A stretch of DNA of 52,197 bases from Agromyces agglutinans (GCF_009647605.1 NZ_WJIF01000008.1:6062-58258), one strand, 5' to 3'. Counted from the stretch's first letter, positions 13,286-23,503 are shown. Program-made: numbers and translations. Notes: a model not told the origin generated them from the letters alone.

Positions 13286-14368
13286 GTGGTCGAGTCACGC
13301 CTCGCGGGGCCCGTCCGCGTCGTCGGTGCGGGCCTGCTCGGCACGAGCGTCGCGCTGGGGCTCCGCTCGCGCGGCATCGACGTGATCCTCGCGGATGCCT
13401 CGCCCACGCACGTGGCCATCGCGATCGACCTCGGGGCCGGGCGCTCCGAGCTCCCGGGCGACGCGCCGGAGCTGATCGTCGTCGCGGTGCCGCCCGATGT
13501 CACCGCTCGCGTGATCGCCGACGAGCTCGCGGCGTTCCCCGACGCGATCGTGACGGATGTCGCGAGCGTGAAGGCCGGCATCCTCGCCGACCTCGTGGCG
13601 GCGGGAGCCGATGTCGGACGCTACATCGGCTCGCATCCGCTCGCCGGGCGCGAGCGCGGCGGCCCGCTCGCGGCACGCGCCGACCTCTTCGTGGGCCGAC
13701 CCTGGGTCGTCGCCGCACACGACGACATCAGTTACCGGCGCGCGAGCGCGATCGACGACCTCATCCTCGACCTCGGTGCGACGCTCGTCGAGATGACGCC
13801 CGACGCGCACGACCGCGGCGTGGCGCTCATCTCCCACGTGCCGCAGGTGATCGCGAGCCTCATGGCCCGTCGCTTCATCGACGCGCCAAACGCAGCACTC
13901 GGCCTCGCCGGGCAGGGCGTGCGCGACGTGACCCGCATCGCGGCGAGCGACCCCGACCTCTGGGTGCAGATCCTCGGGGCGAACGCGGCATCCGTGCGCG
14001 ACATCCTCGTCGCCTACCGCGACGACCTCGACCGGTTCATCGACGCGCTGGCCGACCCGGCCGCGCCGGGTGCCCGCCGGCGCGTCGCCGAGGAGCTCAG
14101 CGGTGGCAACACCGGGGTCGAGCGGTTGCCGGGCAAGCACGGCACCGACAAGCGCTTCACGACGGTGACCGTCATGGTCGACGACCGCCCCGGACAGCTC
14201 GCGCGCCTGCTCGCCGAGATCGGCGAGATCGGCGTGAACCTCGAAGATCTCAGGCTCGAGCACTCGCCCGGACGCCAGGTCGGCCTCGCGGAGATCCAGG
14301 TGCTCCCCGAGGCGGCCGATCGACTCACGAACGAGCTGGCCGAACGCGGCTGGCGGATCGCAGGATGA
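13286..14368 (+). CDS. tyrA: Prephenate dehydrogenase
   Basis: A 360-aa enzyme of tyrosine biosynthesis. The NAD-binding motif is [19 protein letters not shown]. The conserved DVASVKAG and [11 protein letters not shown] segments are present. A C-terminal ACT regulatory domain ([20 protein letters not shown], from residue about 290) suggests feedback control. GTG 13286 is preceded by GGAAGGA. Extension to an upstream ATG would only read through the rluB tail. The stop overlaps cmk by 4 nt. Confidence 0.9.
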   Translation: MVESRLAGPVRVVGAGLLGTSVALGLRSRGIDVILADASPTHVAIAIDLGAGRSELPGDAPELIVVAVPPDVTARVIADELAAFPDAIVTDVASVKAGILADLVAAGADVGRYIGSHPLAGRERGGPLAARADLFVGRPWVVAAHDDISYRRASAIDDLILDLGATLVEMTPDAHDRGVALISHVPQVIASLMARRFIDAPNAALGLAGQGVRDVTRIAASDPDLWVQILGANAASVRDILVAYRDDLDRFIDALADPAAPGARRRVAEELSGGNTGVERLPGKHGTDKRFTTVTVMVDDRPGQLARLLAEIGEIGVNLEDLRLEHSPGRQVGLAEIQVLPEAADRLTNELAERGWRIAG

Positions 14369-15057
14369 ACAACGTGGACGTGGTGTACCCCTTCGTCGTG
14401 GCCCTCGACGGGCCCGCCGGCAGCGGCAAGTCGAGCGTGTCGAAGCAGGTCGCGCGCGAGCTCGGCTGGGGCTTCCTCGACACCGGTGCCGCGTACCGGG
14501 CGCTGGCGTGGCACGCCGAGGCCTCGGGCGTCGACCTCGACGACGAGGCATCCGTCATCGCCTGCCTCGACAGCTTCGACTACGGCATCGGCACCGACCC
14601 GGCCGGGTATCGCGTCCGCGTCGGCGGCACCGACGTGACCGAGGCGATCCGCGACCCCGGCATCTCCGCGGTCGTGAGCCGCGTCGCGCGCGTCCCCGAC
14701 GTTCGCCGGCACCTGATCGAGCTGTTCCGCTCGATCATCGCGGCCGAGCACCGCGGCGGCATCGTCGTCGAGGGTCGCGACATCACGACGGTGGTCGCGC
14801 CCGACGCGCCGGTGCGGATCCTGCTCACCGCCAGCGAGGAGGTGCGGATGTCGCGTCGCGCGGCGGAGCTCGGCGGGCGGGATGCCGCCGCCACGGGCGC
14901 GCAGCTCCGCGCCCGCGACGAGGCCGACTCGAAGGTCGTCGAGTTCATGACCGCGGCCGACGGGGTCACCACCGTGGACTCCAGCGACCTCGACTTCGAC
15001 GCCACGGTCGCGGCCGTGATCGGCGTCATCCGGGACTCCCAGCCGGTCACTGGTTGA
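14365..15057 (+). CDS. cmk: (d)CMP kinase
   Basis: A 230-aa cytidylate kinase converting CMP and dCMP to diphosphates. The P-loop [11 protein letters not shown] is near residue 16, followed by [12 protein letters not shown] and the [14 protein letters not shown] block. Length and motifs are normal. It overlaps tyrA by 4 nt (ATGA). The cmk-der order is conserved across actinobacteria. Confidence 0.94.
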   Translation: MNNVDVVYPFVVALDGPAGSGKSSVSKQVARELGWGFLDTGAAYRALAWHAEASGVDLDDEASVIACLDSFDYGIGTDPAGYRVRVGGTDVTEAIRDPGISAVVSRVARVPDVRRHLIELFRSIIAAEHRGGIVVEGRDITTVVAPDAPVRILLTASEEVRMSRRAAELGGRDAAATGAQLRARDEADSKVVEFMTAADGVTTVDSSDLDFDATVAAVIGVIRDSQPVTG

Positions 15058-15121
15058 ATAGACGGGGGCGATCGCGCGGCAACGCCGCGGAAGACGCCCC
15101 GACGAGCTTGAGGAGACACCC

Positions 15122-16633
15122 ATGACCGACCGCGACGACGAGTTCGACGCCCCCGAGGACAACCTCGCCGAGCGACTCGCCGACGTCGACGAGCAACTCG
15201 CCGAGCAGCGCGCGGCGGCCCTGCGCACCGGCCTCGACGACTACGAGCTCGACGAGGAGGACCTCGACCTGCTCGAGCACGCCGAGGAGGGCGAGGAGGG
15301 CATCACCTACCTTCCGGCGCTCCCGGTCATCGCGATCGTCGGTCGCCCGAACGTCGGCAAGTCGGCGCTCGTGAACCGCATCCTCGGCCGCCGCGAGGCG
15401 GTCGTCGAGGACACCCCCGGCGTGACGCGCGACCGCGTGTCGTACAAGGGCGAATGGCTCGACCGTCGGTTCACCCTCGTCGACACCGGCGGTTGGGAGC
15501 CCGACGCCAAGGGCATCGACGCCTCGGTCGCCGCGCAGGCCGAGGTCGCGATCGACCTCTGCGACGTCGTGCTGTTCGTCGTCGACGCCATGGTCGGCGC
15601 GACCGCGACCGACGAGCACGTCGTGCGCCTGCTGCGCAAGACGAACAAGCCCGTCTTCCTCGTCGCCAACAAGGTCGACGACTCGCGCCAGGAGCCCGAG
15701 GCCACGGCGCTCTGGAACCTCGGCCTCGGCGAGCCGTACCCGGTCTCCGCGCTGCACGGCCGCGGCGTGGCCGACCTGCTCGACCAGGTCTTCAAGGTGC
15801 TCCCGCAGGTTTCGGCCGTCGCGAAGCAGGAGGTCGGCGGGCCCCGGCGCGTGGCGATCCTCGGTCGGCCCAACGTCGGCAAGAGCTCACTGCTGAACAA
15901 GGCCGCGGGCGAGGAGCGCGTCGTCGTGAACGAGCTCGCCGGCACCACGCGCGACCCGGTCGACGAGCAGATCGAACTGGGCGGCCGCATCTGGCGGTTC
16001 GTCGACACGGCCGGCATCCGCCGCCGCGTGCACCTGCAGCACGGCGCCGATTTCTACGCGACGCTGCGCACGCAGGCCGCCCTCGAGAAGGCCGAGGTCG
16101 CGGTCGTCCTCATCGACGTGACCGAGACGATCTCCGAGCAGGACGTGCGCATCATCGACCTCGTGCTCGAGTCGGGGCGCGCGCTGGTCATCGCCTACAA
16201 CAAGTGGGACCAGCTCGACGACGATCGTCGCCGCTACCTCGAGCGCGAGATCGAGCAGGACCTGCACCACGTCGCCTGGGCCCCGCGGGTCAACATCTCG
16301 GCGCGCACCGGACGCCACCTCGAGAAGCTCGTGCCCGCCCTCGAGACGGCGCTCGACTCGTGGGACACGCGCATCCCGACCGGGAAGTTCAACGCCTTCC
16401 TCACCGAGCTCACGCAGGAGCACCCGCACCCCGTGCGCGGCGGCAAGCAGCCCCGGATCCTGTTCGGCACCCAGGCGGCCACGCGGCCGCCGACGTTCGT
16501 GCTGTTCACGACCGGATTCCTCGACCCGGGCTACCGCCGGTTCATCCAGCGGCGCCTGCGCGAGATCTACGGCTTCCAGGGCAGCCCGATCGTGCTGAAC
16601 ATGCGCGTGCGCGAGCGCCGCCAGCGTCGGTGA
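15122..16633 (+). CDS. der: GTPase Der (EngA)
   Basis: A 503-aa double-GTPase ribosome assembly factor. The first G domain has GRPNVGKS at residues 74-81, and the second has GRPNVGKSS near residue 245. A KH-like domain closes the protein. The N-terminal 65 residues are an acidic extension, common in actinobacterial Der. ATG 15122 has a GAGGAGA ribosome site 7 nt upstream. A 64-nt gap separates it from cmk. Confidence 0.95.
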   Translation: MTDRDDEFDAPEDNLAERLADVDEQLAEQRAAALRTGLDDYELDEEDLDLLEHAEEGEEGITYLPALPVIAIVGRPNVGKSALVNRILGRREAVVEDTPGVTRDRVSYKGEWLDRRFTLVDTGGWEPDAKGIDASVAAQAEVAIDLCDVVLFVVDAMVGATATDEHVVRLLRKTNKPVFLVANKVDDSRQEPEATALWNLGLGEPYPVSALHGRGVADLLDQVFKVLPQVSAVAKQEVGGPRRVAILGRPNVGKSSLLNKAAGEERVVVNELAGTTRDPVDEQIELGGRIWRFVDTAGIRRRVHLQHGADFYATLRTQAALEKAEVAVVLIDVTETISEQDVRIIDLVLESGRALVIAYNKWDQLDDDRRRYLEREIEQDLHHVAWAPRVNISARTGRHLEKLVPALETALDSWDTRIPTGKFNAFLTELTQEHPHPVRGGKQPRILFGTQAATRPPTFVLFTTGFLDPGYRRFIQRRLREIYGFQGSPIVLNMRVRERRQRR

Positions 16634-16643
16634 GCCGAAAGCG

Positions 16644-17255
16644 GTGAGTCGGGGCCGCGGCGGCGTCTACGTCGAGGCATACGTGCGCTGCGACCTCGAG
16701 ACGCTGTGGCGGCTGACGCAGGATCCGGGCGAGCACGTGCGGTGGGATCTGCGCTTCTCTCGGATCACGCCGGAGCGCGATCTCCCCGGCGGCGGCCACG
16801 CCTTCACCTACGAGCGGTCGCTCGGGCTACATGTGATTCGGGGGACCGGCACCACGATCGGCGAGCGCGTGCGTGCCGACGGCGTGCGCACATCGGCGCT
16901 GCGATTCGACACGGATGACCCGTGGTCGCCGCTCCGGCACGGTCGCGGCTACTGGCGCTACGTGCCGGAGCCGGGAGGCGTGCGGTTCAGCACGGGGTAC
17001 GACTACGAGCCGGGATTCGGCCGGCTCGCCGACCGAGTGCTGCGACCCCTCGTCGTCTGGATGACCGCGTGGAGCTTCGACCGGCTGCGCATCTGGGCGG
17101 AGACGGGCGAGTCGCCGGAGCGGTGGGGCGTGGCATCCGTACTCGCGATCTGGCGACCCGCACGACCGCGCGCGTCCCGATGCCGCACGACGCCGCCCGA
17201 ACGTGGTGCGTTCGCCGACGCGCCCGCGACGCTCGCTGCGCTGAAGGCGCCATGA
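16644..17255 (+). CDS. SRPBCC (START-like) domain protein
   Basis: A 203-aa protein whose first 150 residues (VYVEAYVRCDLETLWRLTQD) look like the helix-grip fold of the SRPBCC superfamily, which binds hydrophobic ligands. The last 40 residues are Arg/Pro/Ala-rich and unconserved. GTG 16644 follows der by ten bases. The stop overlaps the DUF4166 gene by 4 nt. The pair may act together, perhaps in lipid binding, but there is no direct evidence. Confidence 0.65.
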   Translation: MSRGRGGVYVEAYVRCDLETLWRLTQDPGEHVRWDLRFSRITPERDLPGGGHAFTYERSLGLHVIRGTGTTIGERVRADGVRTSALRFDTDDPWSPLRHGRGYWRYVPEPGGVRFSTGYDYEPGFGRLADRVLRPLVVWMTAWSFDRLRIWAETGESPERWGVASVLAIWRPARPRASRCRTTPPERGAFADAPATLAALKAP

Positions 17256-17998
17256 GCGGGGCGAACGGGTCGGGCGGCGGGGTTGGCGCTCGTGATGCGC
17301 CCGGTGCGGGAGCCGTGGCATCCGTGTTCCGTCGGGCGATGGGGGACGACTTCGAACGCCTGCATCCGATGCTGCAGCGCCGATTCGGCGTCGCGCTCGA
17401 CGCCGGCTACGCATGCGTGGGCCGCGGCGAGATGACGCGCATCCGCCGCGGGCCGTGGTGGACGGTCCCATTCCTGCAGGTCGGGCGGCTGCGCAACATC
17501 CTCGTGCCCGATGTCGGCGCCGATGTGCCGTTCACGATCGAGAACCACGCCTACCTCGACCCGTTCGGCCGGGAGACCGTCACGTTCGTGCGCGAGTACC
17601 GCGTCGGGGGCCGGAGCCGGCCGAGCCGGTTCGACGCGACCATGGTGCTCGACCCTTCGACCTCGCGCGTCGTCGACTACCTCGGCACCCACCAGCACCT
17701 CGCCGTCGACCTCGACCTCGCGGCGGAGCCCGATGGGTCGCTGCGGCTGCGATCGGGGGAGCAGCGCTTTCGCGAGGGCTGGATCGACTTCCGCTTCCCG
17801 ATGGTCGCCTCGGGGTACGCCGAGCTGCGCGAGTCGTACGACGACGAGGCCGGCGTCTACCGGGTGCGGCTCGAGGTGCGCAATCGCCGCTTCGGGTTCC
17901 TGTTCGGGTACGAGGGCTGGTTCACGTGCGAGTTCCCGGATGCCTCGGGCGAGGTGCCCGAGCGGCTGCTGCCGCGCCGGCACGAACCACGGTACTGA
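17252..17998 (+). CDS. DUF4166 domain protein
   Basis: A 248-aa protein. After a Gly/Ala-rich leader of about 25 residues, the rest matches the DUF4166 pattern: FERLHPMLQRRFG, GRGEMTRI, ENHAYLDPFGRETVTFVREY, and RFPMVASGYAELRESYD. The family has no established activity and is often fused or adjacent to oxidoreductases. Here it is coupled by ATGA overlap to the SRPBCC gene. No signal peptide is visible. Confidence 0.7.
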   Translation: MSGANGSGGGVGARDAPGAGAVASVFRRAMGDDFERLHPMLQRRFGVALDAGYACVGRGEMTRIRRGPWWTVPFLQVGRLRNILVPDVGADVPFTIENHAYLDPFGRETVTFVREYRVGGRSRPSRFDATMVLDPSTSRVVDYLGTHQHLAVDLDLAAEPDGSLRLRSGEQRFREGWIDFRFPMVASGYAELRESYDDEAGVYRVRLEVRNRRFGFLFGYEGWFTCEFPDASGEVPERLLPRRHEPRY

Positions 17999-18005
17999 GC
18001 GTCGT

Positions 18006-18036
18006 AGTGCGGTGCGGTGCGGTGCGGTGCCGGTGC
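18006..18036. repeat. Short GGTGC simple repeat
   Basis: At least four tandem copies of GGTGC, plus a degenerate copy, lie between the convergent DUF4166 and GNAT genes. A microsatellite of no evident function. Confidence 0.8.
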
Positions 18037-18052
18037 CGTCGATTGGCGTCGG

Positions 18053-18676
18053 CTATCGCGCCGCGCCGGCGAACTCCACCTGCATGACCACCCGCGTGGG
18101 CGAGGGCCGCGCAACCTCGGCGAATCCGGCCGCGGCGAACATCGAGACGGTGCCGGGGAAGAGTTCGGCCGCGCTCGGCTTGGCCTTCGCGGTCGGGTCG
18201 ACAGCGTACGCCTCGAGTACGGCGGCACCGTTCGAATGTGCGAACGCGATGGCCGCACGAGCGAGTTCGGAGCCGACGCCGAGCCCGCGATGCGCGCGCG
18301 GCACCACGAAGCACGACACGGCCCAGACACCGGGATCGTCGAGGTCGCCGTGCGCCGTGCCGCTCTTGACGGTTCGGCTGCGGCGCAGCCGCGGCAGGTT
18401 CGCGCGCGGCTCGACGGCGCACCATCCGACGGGCTCTTCGCCGGAGTAGGCGAGCAGACCGGGCCCTGCGCCAGGCGCGGTGAGCTGCGCCTCGAGTCGG
18501 GCGCGCAGGTCGTCGACGCCGACCGATCGCCAGTCAGGACCGGGGATCTTGTACCACTGGCACCAGCAGGTGGCCGGGTCACCACGGGTGCCGAACACGG
18601 TCTCGACGTCGGCGAAGGGCGCCTCGGCCGCCGGGACGATGCGCAGCGCGGGGCGGTCGGTGGTCTGGCCTGCCAT
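18053..18676 (-). CDS. GNAT family N-acetyltransferase
   Basis: A 207-aa protein with the GNAT fold. The acetyl-CoA loop is visible as RAHRGLGVGSELARAAIAFA, preceded by the beta-strand segment WAVSCFVVP. It contains CWCQWYKIPG near residue 35, a Cys/Trp-rich element common in this subfamily. The substrate is unknown. I chose ATG 18676, which has TACGTT seven bases upstream (leaderless type). An in-frame ATG at 18706 would add ten residues and cannot be excluded. Confidence 0.8.
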   Translation of the reverse strand: MAGQTTDRPALRIVPAAEAPFADVETVFGTRGDPATCWCQWYKIPGPDWRSVGVDDLRARLEAQLTAPGAGPGLLAYSGEEPVGWCAVEPRANLPRLRRSRTVKSGTAHGDLDDPGVWAVSCFVVPRAHRGLGVGSELARAAIAFAHSNGAAVLEAYAVDPTAKAKPSAAELFPGTVSMFAAAGFAEVARPSPTRVVMQVEFAGAAR

Positions 18677-18683
18677 GCCTCCC

Positions 18684-18689
18684 AACGTA
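18684..18689 (-). promoter_or_regulatory. Possible leaderless -10 box for the GNAT gene
   Basis: On the minus strand TACGTT is followed by seven bases and then the ATG at 18676. Confidence 0.3.
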
Positions 18690-18770
18690 CTGCGGGCGGC
18701 CGACATCGCTCGCGCAGCCGTGCGTTCGCACCGGCACCGGACGGAATGATGAACAAAGGTAACGATGTAG

Positions 18771-18776
18771 TACCAT
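18771..18776 (+). promoter_or_regulatory. Possible leaderless -10 box for marR
   Basis: TACCAT is followed by six bases and the ATG at 18783. An imperfect GGTA-N9-TACC symmetry (18759-18775) overlaps the box and could be an autoregulatory MarR operator. The symmetry is short and may be chance. Confidence 0.35.
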
Positions 18777-18782
18777 CACCAT

Positions 18783-19262
18783 ATGCAACCGACCGTGCTC
18801 GACCGGCTCCTGCTCATCAGCGAGCTCTTCCGGAAGGACCTCTTGAACGCCTTCGAGGGCACGCCGCTGACGACCGCCCGCACCAGGGTGCTCTGGGTGC
18901 TCGCGGCGACGGGCCCGTCGACCCAGCAGGCGCTGGCGGCGCTTCTCGAGGTGAGCCCTCGCAACGTCACCGGACTCGTCGACGCGCTCGAGGCGTCCGG
19001 GTACGTGCGGCGCACGCCGCACCCGACCGATCGACGGGCCACGATCGTCGAGCTCACGGAGTCGGCGGCGACGTTCATGGCCGGCATGCAGCGCGACCAT
19101 GCCGAGCTCTCCGCGACGCTGCTGGCCGCGGTGCGACCGGCCGACCGCGAGGCCTTCGAGCGCGGTCTCGAGGCGATCGCCGACCGGCTCGGCGAACTGG
19201 TGGCCGCCGACGAGGCCCGCCGCGCGGAGGCGACGCTCGCCGCCTCGGAGGAAGCGTCGTGA
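18783..19262 (+). CDS. MarR family transcriptional regulator
   Basis: A 159-aa winged-helix regulator. The recognition region is QQALAALLEVSPRNVTGLVDAL, and the wing DPTDRRATIVELTE-like segment (HPTDRRATIVELTE) is typical. MarR proteins bind as dimers to palindromes and respond to small aromatic ligands. Its stop overlaps the following membrane protein gene (GTGA at 19259), so that gene is a likely target or partner. It diverges from the GNAT gene. Confidence 0.9.
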   Translation: MQPTVLDRLLLISELFRKDLLNAFEGTPLTTARTRVLWVLAATGPSTQQALAALLEVSPRNVTGLVDALEASGYVRRTPHPTDRRATIVELTESAATFMAGMQRDHAELSATLLAAVRPADREAFERGLEAIADRLGELVAADEARRAEATLAASEEAS

Positions 19263-19996
19263 CCGCCGTCGAAGAGCGCGTCGACGGGGCATCCGTCTGG
19301 CGGCGGCTCGGCGACTTCGCGCTGCGCGCGCTGCGCGTGGAGCTGCGGATCTACGCCAGCATCGGACGACTGATCGCCCGGCGCCCGGCCATCCCGATCG
19401 GCGGCAGCGGTTTCAGCTACCACCGGCCGGTGCTGACGATCCTGGTCATCTTCATCGTGCTGTCGGCGGTCGAGATCCCGATCATCGACCTCATCGTGCA
19501 CCGGTGGCCAGCGGTGCGCATCGGGCTGCTCGTCCTGGGCATCTGGGGTCTCACCTGGATGGTCGGCCTGCTCGCGGCGTTCCTCACCCGGCCGCACACC
19601 GTCGGGCCCGAGGGCATCCGGGTTCGCGAGGGGCTCGAGATCGACGTGCCGCTCTCCTGGAGCGAGATCGCGTCGATCGCGATCGACCGCCGCGTCGACG
19701 AGCCCAAGTCGCCGAGATTCGCCGACGACGGGGTGATGGATGCCGCGCCCGAAGCCTCGTGGTCCGGGCAGGCCCCCGCCGAAGTGAGCGGCGCACGCCC
19801 CGGCCGCACGCTGAGCCTGCGGATGCAGGACGAGACCAACATCGAGATCGAGCTCGAACGACCGACGCCGGTGCGGCTTCCGGGCCGCCCGCCGAAGGGC
19901 GGCGTGCAAGCAGTCACGCGCGTGCGGCTGTGGACCGACGACCCGAAGGGATTCCTCGCCGCAGCACGCCGGCATCTCGGCGCGTACGCGGAGTGA
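19259..19996 (+). CDS. Two-helix membrane protein of unknown function
   Basis: A 245-aa protein. Two hydrophobic segments at about residues 58-80 and 85-110 are followed by a soluble C-terminal part. The latter (RTLSLRMQDETNIEIELERP, WTDDPKGFLAAARRHLG) resembles bacterial PH-like domains seen in small membrane proteins, but this is weak. GTG 19259 overlaps the marR stop, indicating one operon. Function unknown. Confidence 0.75.
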   Translation: MTAVEERVDGASVWRRLGDFALRALRVELRIYASIGRLIARRPAIPIGGSGFSYHRPVLTILVIFIVLSAVEIPIIDLIVHRWPAVRIGLLVLGIWGLTWMVGLLAAFLTRPHTVGPEGIRVREGLEIDVPLSWSEIASIAIDRRVDEPKSPRFADDGVMDAAPEASWSGQAPAEVSGARPGRTLSLRMQDETNIEIELERPTPVRLPGRPPKGGVQAVTRVRLWTDDPKGFLAAARRHLGAYAE

Positions 19997-20008
19997 GCCA
20001 CGCCGAGT

Positions 20009-20036
20009 GAGCAGGGCCCACCGGGCCCGCCTGCTC
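20009..20036. terminator. Bidirectional hairpin between convergent genes
   Basis: GAGCAGG at 20009-20015 pairs with CCTGCTC at 20030-20036, with an inner GCCC/GGGC. It lies exactly where the membrane-protein gene and the MFS gene converge. No long T run. Confidence 0.55.
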
Positions 20037-21489
20037 AGGCCGCGTCGGGGGCCGGCTGTGCCGCCGCGGCGGGAGACTGCACCCGATCGCGCGGCATCCA
20101 CGCGGCAGCGGCGAGCATCAGCACGGCGATCACGGCCGTCGCGATGAACACGGCGGCCGACGCCGGGATGATCGAGTCAGGTGTCGGCTCGCCGCCGTTC
20201 GCGGCGATCACGTTGTTGGCGATCGAGCCGAACGCCGCGACGCCCAGCGCCGACCCGGCCGAGCGTGCGAACGCGTTCGTCCCGGTCACGACGCCGCGCT
20301 CGTTCCACTCGACCGAGGCCTGCGCCGCGATGAGCGTGGGCGCGGCGACCCAGCCGAGCCCGAATCCCATCACGAACGCGACGCCCGCCACGAGCCACGG
20401 GCTCGGGAACGGGGTCACCACCACGAGGGCGACGGCGCCGACGAGGGCGATCGTCGAGCCGATCACGGCGGTCGAACGGAAGCCGATGCGCAGGAACAGC
20501 CGCCCCGACAGCGACGCCGAGAGCGGCCACCCGAGCGTGAGCGCGGCGACCGCGAGCCCCGAGAGCAGCGGCACCACGCCGATGGATGTCTCGAGGTAGC
20601 TCGGCACGAAGCTCGTGACGCCCGTGAGCAGCGCGCCCACACCGAGCGACACGAGCGTCGTCGACGCGATCAGGCGGCGCCGGAAGATCGCGAGGTCGAG
20701 CACGGGCTCGGCGGCGCGGCGCTCCACCATGACGAACCCGGCGAGGGCCAGTGCACCGACGGCGAAGCATCCGATGCTCTGCAGCGACCCCCACGCCCAC
20801 GCGTTGCCGCCCTCGAGGAGGCCGAGCATCAGCGCGGTCAGGCCGATCGTCAGCAATGCCGCGCCCGGGTAGTCGATGCGGTGGCGGCGCCGCTCGACGC
20901 GCTCGTGGTAGAAGCGCACGAGCGCCCAGCCCGCGATCAGGCACAGCGGGATGTTCACGATGAAGATCCAGTGCCACGAGGCGAACTGGGCGAACACGCC
21001 GCCGAGCGCGGGGCCGACGACCGACGAGATCGCCCACACGCTCGCGATGTAGCCCTGCACCTTCGCGCGCTCGGCGACGGTGTACAGGTCGCCCACGATC
21101 GTCATGGTCATGGGAGCCGCAGCACCCGCGCCGAGCCCCTGGATGACGCGGAACACGATCAGCGCGGTCATGCTCCACGCGAACGCGCAGAGGATCGAAC
21201 CGACGAGGAAGAGGCCGACGCCGATGAGCACGATCGGCTTACGCCCGAACGTGTCAGCGAGCTTCGAGTAGATCGGCACCGACACCGTCTGCGCGAGCAG
21301 GTACACCGAGAACAGCCACGGGAACTGGTCGAACTCGCCCAGGTCGGCGACCACCGACGGCACCGCCGTCGCGAGGATCGTCGCGTCGATGGCGATGAGC
21401 CCCGTCGTCAGCATGAGCGCGATGAGCACGGGCCCGCGCTCGGAACGGAAGCCTATACCGACGTCTGCGGCGGGTGCGGGTGGATTCAC
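20035..21489 (-). CDS. DHA2-type MFS multidrug exporter
   Basis: A protein of 484-494 aa with about 14 predicted membrane helices. It has the motif A-like loop SKLADTFGRKP and the motif C-like stretch GPALGGVFAQFASWHWIF, which mark proton-drug antiporters of the DHA2 family. I chose GTG 21489 because GGAGG lies 11 nt upstream. GTG 21519 is an alternative without a ribosome site. It lies downstream of poxB on the same strand with a gap of about 75 nt. The substrate cannot be read. Confidence 0.88.
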   Translation of the reverse strand: MNPPAPAADVGIGFRSERGPVLIALMLTTGLIAIDATILATAVPSVVADLGEFDQFPWLFSVYLLAQTVSVPIYSKLADTFGRKPIVLIGVGLFLVGSILCAFAWSMTALIVFRVIQGLGAGAAAPMTMTIVGDLYTVAERAKVQGYIASVWAISSVVGPALGGVFAQFASWHWIFIVNIPLCLIAGWALVRFYHERVERRRHRIDYPGAALLTIGLTALMLGLLEGGNAWAWGSLQSIGCFAVGALALAGFVMVERRAAEPVLDLAIFRRRLIASTTLVSLGVGALLTGVTSFVPSYLETSIGVVPLLSGLAVAALTLGWPLSASLSGRLFLRIGFRSTAVIGSTIALVGAVALVVVTPFPSPWLVAGVAFVMGFGLGWVAAPTLIAAQASVEWNERGVVTGTNAFARSAGSALGVAAFGSIANNVIAANGGEPTPDSIIPASAAVFIATAVIAVLMLAAAAWMPRDRVQSPAAAAQPAPDAA

Positions 21490-21525
21490 CTCAGTGCCAA
21501 CCTCCGCGCGTCGGCTCACTATTCC

Positions 21526-21550
21526 GAGGCGTGCCGAACTCGTGCGCCTC
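21526..21550 (-). terminator. Possible hairpin after poxB
   Basis: GAGGCG at 21526-21531 pairs with CGCCTC at 21545-21550 in the gap between poxB and the MFS gene. No T tract is present, so it may only attenuate. Confidence 0.3.
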
Positions 21551-21564
21551 CGCCCGACGGTCGA

Positions 21565-23319
21565 TCAGAGCCCGCGCACGTGCCGGATGTTGGATCGTGC
21601 CATGGCGACGGCCTCCGCGGCCCCGCCGTGCAGCACGATCTTCGACATGGCCAACGCGAATCCCTTCACCTGGTCGCCGGTGATCGCCGGCGGCAACGAC
21701 AGCGCGAGCGGGTCGGTCACGATGTCCACGAGTGCCGGGCCCCGGTGCGCGAACGCCGCGTCGACGGCGTCGCGCAGGTCCTTCGGGTCCTCGATGCGCA
21801 CCGAGTGGAATCCGATGGCTCGCGCGATCCCGGCGAAGTCGACATTCGGCACGTCGACGCCGTAGTCGGGGAACCCGTCGACCAGCATCTCGAGTTTCAC
21901 GAGCCCGAGCGTCGAGTTGTCGAACACGAACACCTTCACCGGCAGGTCGTAGGCTGCCGCGGTGATGAGTTCGCCCAGCAGCATCGACAGCCCGCCATCA
22001 CCGGCGATCGCGACGACCTGACGCCCGGGGTGGGCGACCTGCGCGCCGATCGCATGGGGGAGCGCGTTCGCCATCGACCCGTGGATGAACGATCCGATGA
22101 GCCGTCGCTGCGGCGTGGGCGTCACGTACCGCGCCTGCCAGACGTTGCCCATGCCGGTGTCGGCCGTGAAGATCGCGTCGGACGCCGCGGCCTCGTCGAT
22201 CACGGTGATCGCGAACTCCGGATGGATGGGCGCCTTCGTGCCGACCTCGGTGTACGTGCCGACGACCGACGAGAGGAGCTTGTCGTGCTTCTTCAGGGTG
22301 CGATCGAGGAACCGCCGGTCCGACTTCTCGGCGACGAGGAACGTGAGCCGTTCGACCGCGGCCTTCACATCACCGTGCACGGGATGCGCGACGCTGACGC
22401 GACGGCCGAGATGCGAGGCATCCGAGTCGACCTGCGCGATGACGACCTTCGACGGATCCGGGAGGAACTGCTCGTACGGGAAGTCGGTGCCGAGCAGGAG
22501 CAGCAGGTCGGCGTCGTGCATGCCGGCGTGCGCGGCGCCGTAGCCCAGGAGGCCCGTCATGCCGACGTCGTACGGATTGTCCCACTGGATCCACTGCTTG
22601 CCGCGCAGCGTGTGCCCGACCGGAGCCTTGATGCGCTCGGCGAGCGCGACGACCTCGTCGTGGGCACCCTCGACGCCCGCACCGGCGAAGATCGCGACCG
22701 TCTTCGCGCGATCGATCGCCTCGGCGAGGCGCTGCACGTCGGCTTCGGCGGGAACGAGCGCCGGTCGCTCGGTCGGCACGAGAGACGGGAACGAATCGGA
22801 TGCCTCGAACTCGGCGATATCGCCCGACAGCACGACCACGCCCACGCCGGGCCCCGCGATCGCGTGCCGCATCGCCGCGTTCACGACCCGCGGCGACTGC
22901 GCCGCCGTCGAGATCAGCTCGCAGTACTCGGAGCACTCGACGAAGAGACGTTCCGGATGCGTCTCCTGGAAGTATCCCGATCCGATCTGGCTGCTCGGAA
23001 TGTGGCTCGCGATCGCGAGCACCGGCGCCTTCGAACGCTGCGCGTCGTACAGGCCGTTGATGAGGTGCAGGTTGCCCGGCCCGCAACTTCCCGCGCAGAC
23101 CGCGAGTCGGCCGGTCAGCTGCGCCTCGGCCGCGGCCATGAATGCCGCCGCCTCTTCGTTGCGCACGTGGATCCAGTCGATGCCCCCCTTCGCCGCGCCA
23201 CCTGATCGGCGAACGGCATCGACGATCGGGTTCAGCGAATCCCCGACGATGCCGTAGATGTGATCGACCCCGGCATCGATGAGCTGGGCGACGAGTTGGT
23301 CGGCGATGGTTCGAGCCAC
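21565..23319 (-). CDS. poxB: PoxB-like thiamine-diphosphate pyruvate oxidase
   Basis: A 584-aa three-domain ThDP enzyme. The N-terminal PYR domain (QLVAQLIDAGVDHIYGIVGDSLN) carries the cofactor-activating Glu in HVRNEEAAAFMAAAEA. The middle domain covers about residues 190-330. The C-terminal PP domain has GDGGLSMLLGELITAA followed by FDNSTLG. It matches pyruvate dehydrogenase (quinone), which makes acetate and CO2 from pyruvate at the membrane. An acetolactate synthase relative is less likely. GTG 23319 has GGAGGGGG close upstream, and the 43 residues available further upstream lack homology. Confidence 0.88.
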   Translation of the reverse strand: MARTIADQLVAQLIDAGVDHIYGIVGDSLNPIVDAVRRSGGAAKGGIDWIHVRNEEAAAFMAAAEAQLTGRLAVCAGSCGPGNLHLINGLYDAQRSKAPVLAIASHIPSSQIGSGYFQETHPERLFVECSEYCELISTAAQSPRVVNAAMRHAIAGPGVGVVVLSGDIAEFEASDSFPSLVPTERPALVPAEADVQRLAEAIDRAKTVAIFAGAGVEGAHDEVVALAERIKAPVGHTLRGKQWIQWDNPYDVGMTGLLGYGAAHAGMHDADLLLLLGTDFPYEQFLPDPSKVVIAQVDSDASHLGRRVSVAHPVHGDVKAAVERLTFLVAEKSDRRFLDRTLKKHDKLLSSVVGTYTEVGTKAPIHPEFAITVIDEAAASDAIFTADTGMGNVWQARYVTPTPQRRLIGSFIHGSMANALPHAIGAQVAHPGRQVVAIAGDGGLSMLLGELITAAAYDLPVKVFVFDNSTLGLVKLEMLVDGFPDYGVDVPNVDFAGIARAIGFHSVRIEDPKDLRDAVDAAFAHRGPALVDIVTDPLALSLPPAITGDQVKGFALAMSKIVLHGGAAEAVAMARSNIRHVRGL

Positions 23320-23503
23320 GGTTTCCCCCTCCGAACGGCGTGCGTGCCTCCAGTCTTGCGGTGGGCGCGCCCGGCGTCGAGCGCTGCAGAGAGCCGGGAA
23401 CGGGGTGCGCCGTGCCTCGTCGTCCATCTGGGACGACGAGATCCCCACGAGCCCGCAGGTCTCGTGCGCCGCGGGTGTGCACGAGCACCCTCCCGGATGC
23501 CGC

